Shown: piece by piece, positions 1 to 6,514 of the stretch
Layout of the letters: each line of letters begins with the position of its first letter
Numbering within the stretch: the first letter of the stretch is position 1
Translations under genes and position numbers: made by a program
The notes under the pieces: generated by a model
What the model was told of the DNA's origin: nothing
The model's input: the letters and a program-made list of their open reading frames with translations, nothing else
The model's database searches: none
Assembly: GCA_030619425.1 (NCBI GenBank)
Contig: JAUXBJ010000010.1
Coordinates: 1 to 14,603, forward strand
Source: a bacterium
GTDB taxonomy: Bacteria; Zixibacteria; MSB-5A5; GN15; FEB-12
DNA length: 14,603 nt
Direction: 5' to 3'

Positions 1-5
1 GTCAA

Positions 6-33
6 GGGGCAGACGAGGACGTCTGCCGCCCAC
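6..33. repeat. Palindromic repeat, uninterrupted (empty target) copy
   Basis: Near-perfect hairpin: GGCAGACG (8-15), loop AGGA (16-19), CGTCTGCC (20-27), followed by GCCCAC. The same two arms occur at 1885-2091 and 13451-13685, but there they are pushed apart by 170-200 bases inserted at the loop, with the loop tetranucleotide duplicated. This copy therefore represents the uninterrupted form. Non-coding. Confidence 0.8.
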
Positions 34-48
34 AGCAAAGGAATAACC

Positions 49-65
49 ACTACCCGGTAGTTTTT
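49..65 (+). terminator. Possible short Rho-independent terminator
   Basis: ACTAC-CCG-GTAGT (49-61) followed by TTTT (62-65). The stem is only five base pairs, so strength is doubtful. It would suit a plus-strand gene ending just left of the window, which cannot be seen. Confidence 0.3.
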
Positions 66-170
66 GGAAAGCCCCCTTCGCGGGAATGACAGTGGTAGAA
101 TGACGCGCATAGCGCGAGGAAGCGACTTGTCGCCTTGCCACTGGATGCCGGATCAAGTCCGGCATGACAA
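61..170. repeat. Intergenic palindromic repeat tract
   Basis: Contains CGCGC-ATA-GCGCG (104-116) and ATGCCGGA-TCAAG-TCCGGCAT (145-165), the second a perfect 8-bp inverted repeat. The wording (GCGGGAATGAC, GGATCAAGTCCGGCATGAC) is of the kind often dispersed between genes in bacterial genomes. No reading frame here looks like protein. The remaining non-coding bases to 293 show nothing I can name. Confidence 0.6.
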
Positions 171-293
171 ATCGTTCCACTCCTTGAAAACACCAACCCC
201 TGAATTTACTTTATCAGAAATACTCAACCAGTAATGGGGAAAGTGCTGATGACATTCTCGGTTTCGGCGGGTCAGGGACGGAGTGTTCCGCGG

Positions 294-965
294 TTAGCGT
301 TTGAAGGTGTGAATCACTCCGGCTGAGAAATTCCAACCACCAGCCGAGAAGGAGTTGATACTGCGTCCCGCCAGCGTTCGGAATCGACCTATCCGATAAC
401 CGGCCTCGCTGCGCAAGGCCAGCGCGGAACTGATTCTTAACCTGAGTCCCCCACCAGCACGGAGGCCTATTCCTCCGCCAAACGTCTCTCTTACCGGCAA
501 CTCCGTTTCCAGATCGAAACCGCCGTTCCTGGCCACCAAAAAATGAAGCAACAAACCGACAGTGCCATAGGGCTGAAGCAACCCATCCGGATTCAGGTAA
601 CCTTTTGCATTGGCACCGACCTCGTGGTGGCGTGCTCGGTCCTGAATGCCCAGCCAGGTGGTTTGATGAGACGTAGTTGTATACGACACCTCCCCTCCCA
701 AGTGGCGCTTCCGGAATCCAAGAGAAATGCGAAGACCGCTGCCGGCCTCAAGTCTGGGCACGGTAAAGAGGTTGATGCCGTCGCTGTAAAAGCTCCACCC
801 GTCAAACCCATCCGGCATAGACTGCTGCACATACTCGATAGCGAGGTATGTCCGGAATCGAACCGAGTCCCCAGGCGACTCAGATTCAACCCCCTGCGTT
901 CGAACCGACGCCGATAACAGCAAAAGAAACGGAAACAGTATCAGTGTATAGCGGTTATAAAACAC
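294..965 (-). CDS. Outer-membrane beta-barrel-like protein
   Basis: A predicted exported protein of about 224 residues that I cannot place in a named family. The GTG at 963-965 is preferred as start: AAGGG lies just upstream, and the product opens with a good Sec signal (VFYNRYTLILF then LLLLSAS). The frame itself extends to a GTG at 1040, but that would add a 25-residue charged leader before the signal. The rest alternates polar and hydrophobic residues in short strands rich in Gly, Tyr, Phe and Arg (LRISLGFRKR, GGEVSYTTT, LQPYGTVGLLLHF, LRSEAGYRIGRFR). It ends in a strand closing F-K-R (FSAGVIHTFKR). This is the composition of small 8-10 strand outer-membrane barrels, and the family guess rests on composition alone. 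It is transcribed away from the YfiR-like gene. Confidence 0.75.
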   Translation of the reverse strand: MFYNRYTLILFPFLLLLSASVRTQGVESESPGDSVRFRTYLAIEYVQQSMPDGFDGWSFYSDGINLFTVPRLEAGSGLRISLGFRKRHLGGEVSYTTTSHQTTWLGIQDRARHHEVGANAKGYLNPDGLLQPYGTVGLLLHFLVARNGGFDLETELPVRETFGGGIGLRAGGGLRLRISSALALRSEAGYRIGRFRTLAGRSINSFSAGGWNFSAGVIHTFKR

Positions 966-1237
966 GGCGCCCTTTACTTCCGTGGCGCGATGGTCGGCTG
1001 ACACCCACTTCGACTCATGATCTGGCCAGGCCGTTGCCACCGTCGCGATATTTCACGTCTGGTTCTCAGTATAGGGTATCGGCGCCGTAAGATCAAGCAA
1101 CTCGTGGCCCGTTATGTTGGAATCTGATACGAGGCTGTTTGCCCCAGCGGCGAAAAGGCGGCCCACTAAGAATTTGATGCCTGCAAGCCGATACTTAGGC
1201 AAAGATAGTGTTGGTAGATGATAATACGGTGGAGAGT

Positions 1238-1798
1238 ATGACAACTTGGCGAATAATCACGTTTTCGGTGCTGTTGACATTGGCAGCATCGACCGCCAAC
1301 TCAGACAGCAAAACAGACCCGGTGAACGAACAAATAGCCTCGCTGATTGCCGACATTGATAGCCATGTCAAATGGCCTGACGCCAAGACAGATATGGACA
1401 AGCCGTTCTTTGTGGCAATGTTGGGAAAATCGTCTCTGACCACCCGAATCAAAGAGTTGAACCGTACGAAACTGCCGGACGGTCGCGAGATCAAAGTACG
1501 TTTTGTTCGAGCCGAACTGCTGCCGTCTAACGCTCACATTCTCGTAGTTGCCGCTGCCGATGACAAGCTGAGCCCCCGCCAACTGGAGAAACTGAAGGGT
1601 ACCGGAACTCTTACGGTCACCGCCGGTGCCATCGACCTGCCTATTATTCTGCGAGTGGATCAGGTCGAGATCGGTGGAAAGACCGAAGTTCGCATGAGTC
1701 TCGACTTGAAGCTGGCGGCGGCAGAACACCTTGAGGTCACACAGAAACTCAAAAAACTGGCTGTCACCACGGATATCGAGGATATGACCAAGCGATAG
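1238..1798 (+). CDS. YfiR-like (DUF4154) periplasmic protein
   Basis: Predicted periplasmic protein of 186 residues. The ATG at 1238 is chosen because GGTGGAG lies three bases upstream and the product starts with a signal peptide (MTTWRIITFSVLLTLAAST). A GTG at 1208 would add ten residues without a signal context. The mature part follows the DUF4154/YfiR layout: an early helix ending in 'HVKWP', then 'FFVAMLGKSSL', a middle segment 'AHILVVAAADDKL' before 'GTGTLTVT', and a C-terminal 'LDLKLAAAEHLEV..KLKKLA' helix matching the usual 'INl.aA...gL.iss.LL.lA'. Known YfiR proteins bind and restrain a membrane diguanylate cyclase (YfiN), but no cyclase gene is present here, so its partner is unknown. 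Family assignment is by remembered pattern. Confidence 0.75.
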   Translation: MTTWRIITFSVLLTLAASTANSDSKTDPVNEQIASLIADIDSHVKWPDAKTDMDKPFFVAMLGKSSLTTRIKELNRTKLPDGREIKVRFVRAELLPSNAHILVVAAADDKLSPRQLEKLKGTGTLTVTAGAIDLPIILRVDQVEIGGKTEVRMSLDLKLAAAEHLEVTQKLKKLAVTTDIEDMTKR

Positions 1799-1884
1799 TC
1801 CCGACATCACAGGGAGTGTCGATATACCCTCGCAGAGATCATTGCGAAACCGGCGGCTGTGAAAGCCTGCTCTTTCAATGTTTT

Positions 1885-2091
1885 GTGGGCGGCAGACGTC
1901 CTGAGGCTGTCCCAGAAGCTGATGTTCCGGTGGTTCCTTCGACGTCCGGAGGAGGTCGTGAGAACCGCCGGTTTCTTATGCGTGCTCTCCGCAACCGTTT
2001 AGAAAAGATCGCCGGGTCACAATCCCGACTGTGTCGAGATCAGGACCCGACGAAACGAACTTGCGAGACAGCCTCTCCTCGTCTGCCCCAC
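1885..2091. repeat. Hairpin repeat split by an inserted element (copy 1)
   Basis: The left arm GTGGGCGGCAGACG (1885-1898) and right arm CGTCTGCCCCAC (2080-2091) are the two halves of the hairpin seen intact, in reverse complement, at 6-33. Between them lie TCCT (1899-1902), a 173-bp element (1903-2075) and a second TCCT (2076-2079). In the intact copy TCCT (AGGA on the other strand) is present once. This is the pattern of an insertion with a 4-bp target duplication. Confidence 0.8.
1903..2075. mobile_element. MITE-like non-coding element, copy 1
   Basis: 173 bp, no coding capacity. Terminal inverted repeats are GAGGCTGTCCC (1903-1913) and GAGACAGCCTC (2065-2075), 10 of 11 complementary, flanked by TCCT on both sides. 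Inside lies another hairpin, CCGGTGGTTC (1927-1936) with GAACCGCCGG (1962-1971). The 66 bases at its right end (2010-2075) recur inverted at 3303-3368 with about 85% identity. The name MITE-like is inference; no transposase is in the window. Confidence 0.65.
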
Positions 2092-2290
2092 AAGTTGCTT
2101 CTTCTGTTGTGTAGCGGCGGGCTTGTCTCTGCCGGCCACGAGTGGCTTTCAGGCCCGTGGCTGTGGCGATCTCGATACTCGTTGGCAGACAGCGAGAGAG
2201 AGATTGCCGTGCTCGCAGCGGAAGAAGCCATTTATGGCCTCGCAATGACGAGGAAAGGAGCTTCTTCAGCAGCCTGCTATAATGGAAAGC

Positions 2291-3253
2291 CTACTCTTTC
2301 AACGTCGCTCGTCCTGATGCGGTCTCGATGGCGACGAGCGGACTGTCGGAGCCCCGCCTGAAACTCTTGCGCACGTAGTCCTGGCCCCAACGCTCATACT
2401 CTTCTTCATCATCGAAATCAAACGGCGCTGTAATACGCCCACGCCGCAAACGCGCCGTAAGCTCAAACTGACCCTCGATGGGATTGCCGTTGTAATCAAG
2501 CGTGGCCGATCCGGAGGCAGTCGAGATAACCAGATCGTGTTCGGCGGTGACAGCCAGCGCGACTTCGACGTCACCTGAGGCCGTCTCAAAGCTGCTCGGA
2601 TTATTCAGGGTGACCCCGACAGCATCGATATCACCGGAGGCAACTCCGAGGTCGAACTCGCCCTCGCAGTCATCGACTTCGATATCTCCCGACGCCGTCT
2701 GCAATTCGAATTCGCCGGTACAGTTCCGAATCGCAACATCGCCCGAAGCGGTGCTGAACTCGAATTCACCGCCGCATCCCTCGGCTGTGATGTCGCCTGA
2801 AGCCACTTCCACGTCAAGGTTGCCGGTACAATTATCCAGCAGAATGTCACCCGAAGCCGTTTCGACGGAGATATCGGCCTTCAGGTCACCGGCCTCGAAA
2901 TCACCCGATGCGGTGCTGAATCGCACTCTTGTTTCCGCCGGTACGGTGATGGTCCAGACCGACCTGCCGTTGTTGGATTCATAGTGATTCTCACTGAGGC
3001 GAAGCACCCGGCTGCGTTCCTCGAACTCCGGCTCAAAGGAACCTCGTGGCGAATAGTTGTAGACAAGATGAACGTGTATTTTGTCGCCATCACCCTGCTT
3101 GATAATGCAGTCGCCGCTGACAGTGTTGATGCGAACTAATTCCGTGGCGTCAAAGGTCTTCTCGACCACCTCTTTGCGGCCGGCGAACACGTTCAGGCAT
3201 AGCGCCACGACCAGCAGCCCTGTAACCACGATTACTTTTGTTAAGGATGACAT
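2291..3253 (-). CDS. DUF4097-family beta-solenoid surface or periplasmic protein
   Basis: Exported protein of 320 residues with a clear start: GGAGG five bases before ATG, then signal peptide MSSLTKVIVVTGLLVVALCL ending near VFA-G. The mature protein is built from repeats centred on T/V-A-S-G-D. The ASGD cores fall at residues 115, 133, 151, 169, 187 and 205, an exact 18-residue period, then at 225 and 245 (20-residue steps). An early SGD is at 46-48 and a last ASGR at 312-315. Each repeat is a short strand, turn, strand, as expected for rungs of a right-handed beta-solenoid, and this is the known DUF4097/DUF4098 'putative adhesin' signature. An acidic insert (DFDDEEEYERWGQDY, about 278-293) separates the last rung. 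Function is unknown for the family; adhesion is only a traditional label. Confidence 0.88.
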   Translation of the reverse strand: MSSLTKVIVVTGLLVVALCLNVFAGRKEVVEKTFDATELVRINTVSGDCIIKQGDGDKIHVHLVYNYSPRGSFEPEFEERSRVLRLSENHYESNNGRSVWTITVPAETRVRFSTASGDFEAGDLKADISVETASGDILLDNCTGNLDVEVASGDITAEGCGGEFEFSTASGDVAIRNCTGEFELQTASGDIEVDDCEGEFDLGVASGDIDAVGVTLNNPSSFETASGDVEVALAVTAEHDLVISTASGSATLDYNGNPIEGQFELTARLRRGRITAPFDFDDEEEYERWGQDYVRKSFRRGSDSPLVAIETASGRATLKE

Positions 3254-3302
3254 TCAATCCTCCGAGTATGTGAGTTATTTTTCGATCCGGTCGGGCGAAG
3301 TG

Positions 3303-3447
3303 GAGGCTGTCCCGTAAGTCTGTTTCGCCGGGTCTTGAGATCGACGCAGTCGAGATTGTGACCCGGCGATGCCACTAACCGTCGGTTCACACGCTCGCCT
3401 TTGGCGAACGCAAGAACCAACGGAACTGACGCTCTTGGGACAAGCTC
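3303..3447. mobile_element. MITE-like element, diverged copy 3
   Basis: Starts with GAGGCTGTCCC (3303-3313) and ends at GGGACAAGCTC (3437-3447), imperfect inverted termini (9 of 11). Bases 3303-3368 match 2010-2075 in reverse complement (56 of 66 identical by my count). A short hairpin (CTCGCC-TTT-GGCGAA) lies near 3392-3406. There is no TCCT duplication and no split hairpin around it, unlike the other two copies. It sits in the region upstream of the DUF4097 start. Confidence 0.6.
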
Positions 3448-3534
3448 AAATCCACCCGCCGTTGTCTTGCAGTATATACGGGCCGGTGTTCCGAAGGTTA
3501 CATTGGCGGTGTTTAGAGAAACTGCGGCGCAACC

Positions 3535-4050
3535 CTACCCAAGAGCAGAACAGAGACCAAAATAGAGAACGCCCGGTACGCCGGACTCGAATTGAAACGA
3601 TTGGTGCTCAAGACGGGAAAGCTCTGAGGTGATCTGACCGAGATGAATGCTCTGCCACCGTTCGTTATCATGCGTCAGGGGACTGACGACAAACAGCAAA
3701 GCGCGTTTTGGAGCATTCACAGACTTGCCTGGGTTGGTAAGTTTCCAAATGTCCTTGATCAACATCTCGACGTTCCTGGTAAGGGAACGTTTTACGCTAC
3801 GAACCTGTTCGTGAGGAATATTGGTGCTGACAGTGCGAACATTCAGCGCCCAGTCGCCACATGTCACATCGACTTTGTTGGTGTCCGGCGTCGGATCGTG
3901 CCCACCTTCAAGAAGCACCCGGCACAACTCCACTTTCAGCCAGCCTTCAAACGAAGAGCGTTCACGTGTAAACGCATTCAACCCCTGATGGCTTTCCAAC
4001 TTCAGCGTCAGGCCGTCAAGAACAAGGCTGGTTAGCTTTTCGAACTCCAT
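3535..4050 (-). CDS. Hypothetical protein, PD-(D/E)XK nuclease-like fold, probably degenerate
   Basis: 171 residues from the ATG at 4048-4050 (AGGTG six bases upstream); a GTG three codons earlier is possible. I do not recognise a named family. The order of elements resembles a restriction-endonuclease-like core: a helix with a glutamate (ERSSFEGWLKVELCRVLL), a strand with aspartate (NKVDVTCGD), then a strand 'WALNVRTV' where active enzymes carry E/Q-x-K, and a later helix 'LIKDIWKLTN' followed by a hydrophobic strand 'RALLFVVSPL'. Here the E-x-K is replaced by N-x-R, so nuclease activity is doubtful. No signal peptide or membrane segment, so it is probably cytoplasmic. No restriction, toxin or repair partner is adjacent. 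The fold suggestion is inference; the reading frame itself looks real. Confidence 0.6.
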   Translation of the reverse strand: MEFEKLTSLVLDGLTLKLESHQGLNAFTRERSSFEGWLKVELCRVLLEGGHDPTPDTNKVDVTCGDWALNVRTVSTNIPHEQVRSVKRSLTRNVEMLIKDIWKLTNPGKSVNAPKRALLFVVSPLTHDNERWQSIHLGQITSELSRLEHQSFQFESGVPGVLYFGLCSALG

Positions 4051-4191
4051 GGGACACACCTATCGATTAGCGGCGCGTTGCGACGGAGCCGGGATGCCGC
4101 CACCCGAAGGCCGCAGCGTCCCCTCCATGACCATGATAGACTCTGACCGCCTCGTATGTCAAGTAGAGAATGGCCGATCGGTATTTCGTGA

Positions 4192-4234
4192 GCGGGAACC
4201 CCCACACCCCTGTTTTCGTTGAAGGGATTCCCGC
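4192..4234. repeat. Inverted repeat in intergenic region
   Basis: GCGGGAA (4192-4198) and TTCCCGC (4228-4234) form a perfect 7-bp stem around a 29-base loop. The gap 4051-4389 between the hypothetical gene and the peptidase gene otherwise holds only the promoter described next. There is no T-run, so terminator function is unsupported; an operator or fossil repeat is possible. Confidence 0.45.
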
Positions 4235-4312
4235 TGACTGGATCCATGTTGTTTACTCACTTGCTGGTTCGCTCAATCTGACCTCCGGCACTACACAAAC
4301 ACCTGGCACGAC

Positions 4313-4341
4313 TTGACGCGAAGGAGCTTCAGGACTATACT
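4313..4341 (+). promoter_or_regulatory. Sigma70-type promoter for the oligopeptidase B gene
   Basis: TTGACG (4313-4318), a 17-base spacer and TATACT (4336-4341). Both boxes are one mismatch from consensus with ideal spacing. Transcription would start near 4348, giving a leader of about 40 bases before the ATG at 4390. Confidence 0.75.
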
Positions 4342-4389
4342 CCACTTACAATATTGTGTACGGCCAAATCAAGCGGAAAGGTGCCGAGT

Positions 4390-6510
4390 ATGCGTATAGC
4401 CAGGATTATTGTATTGAACCTCACGATCCTTGCGGTCTGTTTGACGGCATCGTGTGGACGTCGTCTTGATACCGAGCCGCCGGTGGCGATGGTAGAACCC
4501 AGAGTTGACACCATGTTCGGGGTTGAGATGGTGGACAACTATTTCTGGCTACGGGATGATTCGCGAAGCAAACCGGAGGTGCTGGACTACCTGAAGGCTG
4601 AGAACGCCTACACGGAGGCTGTGATGTACCACACCGAGCAGCTTCAGACTGATTTGTACAATGAAATGCTCGGTCGCATCAAGGAAACCGATCTGTCGGT
4701 ACCGGTACAGCGTGACGACTACTTTTACTACTCGCGTACTGAGGAAGGAAAGCAATACGATATCTACTGCCGCAAGAAAGGCAGCCTTGAGGCGGCTGAG
4801 GAAATTCTGCTTGATGTCAACCGACTGGCCGAGGGGCATGATTTTCTCGGTCTGGGAACCTACGAAATCAGCCCCGATCATAAGCTGCTGGCCTACTCGA
4901 CCGACACCGCCGGCAACGAACGCTACACGCTGCGGGTGAAAAACCTGGAGACAGGCGAGCTGTTTCCGGATGAGATTTCGAAAATGTCCGGCTCCGCCGA
5001 GTGGGCCAACGACAACAGAACTCTGTTCTACACCGTCCCCGATGACTCGTGGCGAACGCACAAGTTGTATCGCCACACTCTCGGCCAGGAAGAAGAAGAT
5101 GTCTTAATCCATCACGAACCGGATGATGCCTTCTGGATGCACATCAGCGGGAGTATGAGCATGAAGTACCTGCTGATATACATCGGTAGCCAGACCTCAA
5201 GCGAGGTCCGGTATCTGGACGCCGACAATCCGTTCGGTGAATTCAGCTTGGTCCACACCCGTGAGACGAAGCATGAATACCAGGTACATCATCACGGCGA
5301 CATGTTCTACATCGTAACCAACGACAGCGCCAGGAACTTCCGGCTGATGCAGACTCCGGTTTCGGCGCCGGCGAAGAAAAACTGGCGGGAGGTTATCCCC
5401 CATCGCGATTCCGTCAAGTTGGATAGGGTCGTCATGTTCAAGGACTTTATGGTGCTGTCAGAGCGCGAGGACGGGCTGCGCCAACTGCGCGTGATGGAGT
5501 TCTCATCATCGGAAGCGCATCGAATCGAGATGCCGGAGCCGGTGTATGCCTGCTATCCGGGCGAGAATATCGACTTCGGCAGCGGCGCCCTTCGCTTCGT
5601 ATATCAGTCTTTTACCACTCCGCGCTCGGTTTATGATTACGATATGCGGACCAAAGAGCGTGTGCTTATGAAACGAAAGGAAGTGCTCGGAGGATTCGAC
5701 CCAACTCAGTATCAATCCGAGCGCATTTACGCTACGGCCGAGGACGGCACGAGGATTCCGATTTCCCTGGTGTATAAGAAGGGAGTGAAACTTGACGGGA
5801 CCAGCCCGCTGTATCTTAACGGCTATGGCGCCTACGGGATCAGCATGGATCCATATTTCTCGTCCAACCGTCTCAGCCTCCTGGACCGAGGGTTCATATA
5901 CGCCAGAGCGCATATCCGTGGCGGTGGTGAAATGGGACGGTACTGGTACGAAGACGGCCGGCTGCTCAATAAGAAAAACACGTTTACCGATTTCATCGCC
6001 TGCGGTGAGTATCTGATCAGCCAGAAGTACACTTCTCATGACAAACTGGTCATCAATGGTGGCAGTGCCGGTGGTTTGCTGATTGGCGCGGTGGTCAATA
6101 TGGCGCCGGAGTTGTGCCATATCGCGGTGGCCGATGTACCGTTTGTCGATGTCATGAACACCATGCTCGACGCCTCGATACCATTAACCGTAATCGAATA
6201 CGAGGAGTGGGGCAACCCGAATACGAAGGAATACTTCGACTACATGATGTCATACTCGCCGTATGACAATGTCGCCGCCAAGGCCTACCCTCACATGCTG
6301 ATCACCGGGGGGCTGAATGATACCCGTGTCCAGTACTGGGAGCCGGCCAAATGGACAGCCACGTTGCGCGCTCTCAAGACCGACGACAACCGGCTGCTCC
6401 TGAAGACCAACATGGGTGCGGGACACGGCGGCGCGTCGGGACGGTATGACTATCTCAGGGAGATCGCTCTCGAATACGCCTTCATTCTGGATGTGCTGGG
6501 CGTAAAGTAG
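4390..6510 (+). CDS. ptrB: Oligopeptidase B (S9A serine peptidase), exported, probable lipoprotein
   Basis: Serine peptidase expected to cleave peptides after Arg or Lys. The ATG at 4390 follows AAGGTG and gives 706 residues. An N-terminal beta-propeller domain begins after 'DNYFWLRDDSR'; the C-terminal alpha/beta-hydrolase carries the triad Ser559 (GGSAGG), Asp644 (GGLNDTRV) and His679 (AGHGG). The Ser-Asp and Asp-His spacings, 85 and 35, equal those I recall for E. coli oligopeptidase B. GGSAGG rather than GGSNGG, and E603 and E605 in 'EYEEWGNP' (the S1 glutamates that read Arg/Lys), favour oligopeptidase B over prolyl oligopeptidase. Unusually it begins with an export signal ending in a lipobox-like LTASC (Cys22), implying an envelope location, whereas classical members are cytosolic. 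It has its own promoter and converges with the ligase gene only four bases away. Confidence 0.93.
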   Translation: MRIARIIVLNLTILAVCLTASCGRRLDTEPPVAMVEPRVDTMFGVEMVDNYFWLRDDSRSKPEVLDYLKAENAYTEAVMYHTEQLQTDLYNEMLGRIKETDLSVPVQRDDYFYYSRTEEGKQYDIYCRKKGSLEAAEEILLDVNRLAEGHDFLGLGTYEISPDHKLLAYSTDTAGNERYTLRVKNLETGELFPDEISKMSGSAEWANDNRTLFYTVPDDSWRTHKLYRHTLGQEEEDVLIHHEPDDAFWMHISGSMSMKYLLIYIGSQTSSEVRYLDADNPFGEFSLVHTRETKHEYQVHHHGDMFYIVTNDSARNFRLMQTPVSAPAKKNWREVIPHRDSVKLDRVVMFKDFMVLSEREDGLRQLRVMEFSSSEAHRIEMPEPVYACYPGENIDFGSGALRFVYQSFTTPRSVYDYDMRTKERVLMKRKEVLGGFDPTQYQSERIYATAEDGTRIPISLVYKKGVKLDGTSPLYLNGYGAYGISMDPYFSSNRLSLLDRGFIYARAHIRGGGEMGRYWYEDGRLLNKKNTFTDFIACGEYLISQKYTSHDKLVINGGSAGGLLIGAVVNMAPELCHIAVADVPFVDVMNTMLDASIPLTVIEYEEWGNPNTKEYFDYMMSYSPYDNVAAKAYPHMLITGGLNDTRVQYWEPAKWTATLRALKTDDNRLLLKTNMGAGHGGASGRYDYLREIALEYAFILDVLGVK

Positions 6511-6514
6511 TCCG

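Larger units (their letters stand above)
1839..2304. repeat. Compound intergenic repeat cluster
   Basis: This roughly 490-base stretch between the YfiR-like and DUF4097 genes holds no credible gene. It contains several layers: TCATTGCGA (1839-1847) inverted as TCGCAATGA (2240-2248), typical of dispersed CATTGCGA repeats; a 20-bp direct repeat GAAAGCCTRCTCTTTCAAYG at 1861-1880 and 2285-2304 (18 of 20 identical), each with a GAAAG/CTTTC mini-stem; and the nested element at 1885-2091 described separately. The second direct-repeat copy covers the stop codon of the DUF4097 gene. The 1816-2361 plus-strand open frame is a by-product of these GC-rich repeats. Confidence 0.7.

Noticed and set aside
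6..170. CRISPR array
   Set aside because: The repeats are palindromes of differing sequence without regular spacing or spacers; no cas genes are present.
1816..2361. 181-codon plus-strand open frame over the repeat cluster
   Set aside because: It spans palindromes, the MITE-like element and the end of the DUF4097 gene; composition is Arg/Ser/Cys-rich with no motif.
2502..2984. 160-codon plus-strand frame with a regular 'SPEA' repeat
   Set aside because: It is the antisense image of the ASGD repeats of the DUF4097 gene, which has a signal peptide and a ribosome site.
5506..6120. 204-codon minus-strand frame
   Set aside because: Antisense shadow inside the oligopeptidase B gene, whose catalytic motifs are clear.
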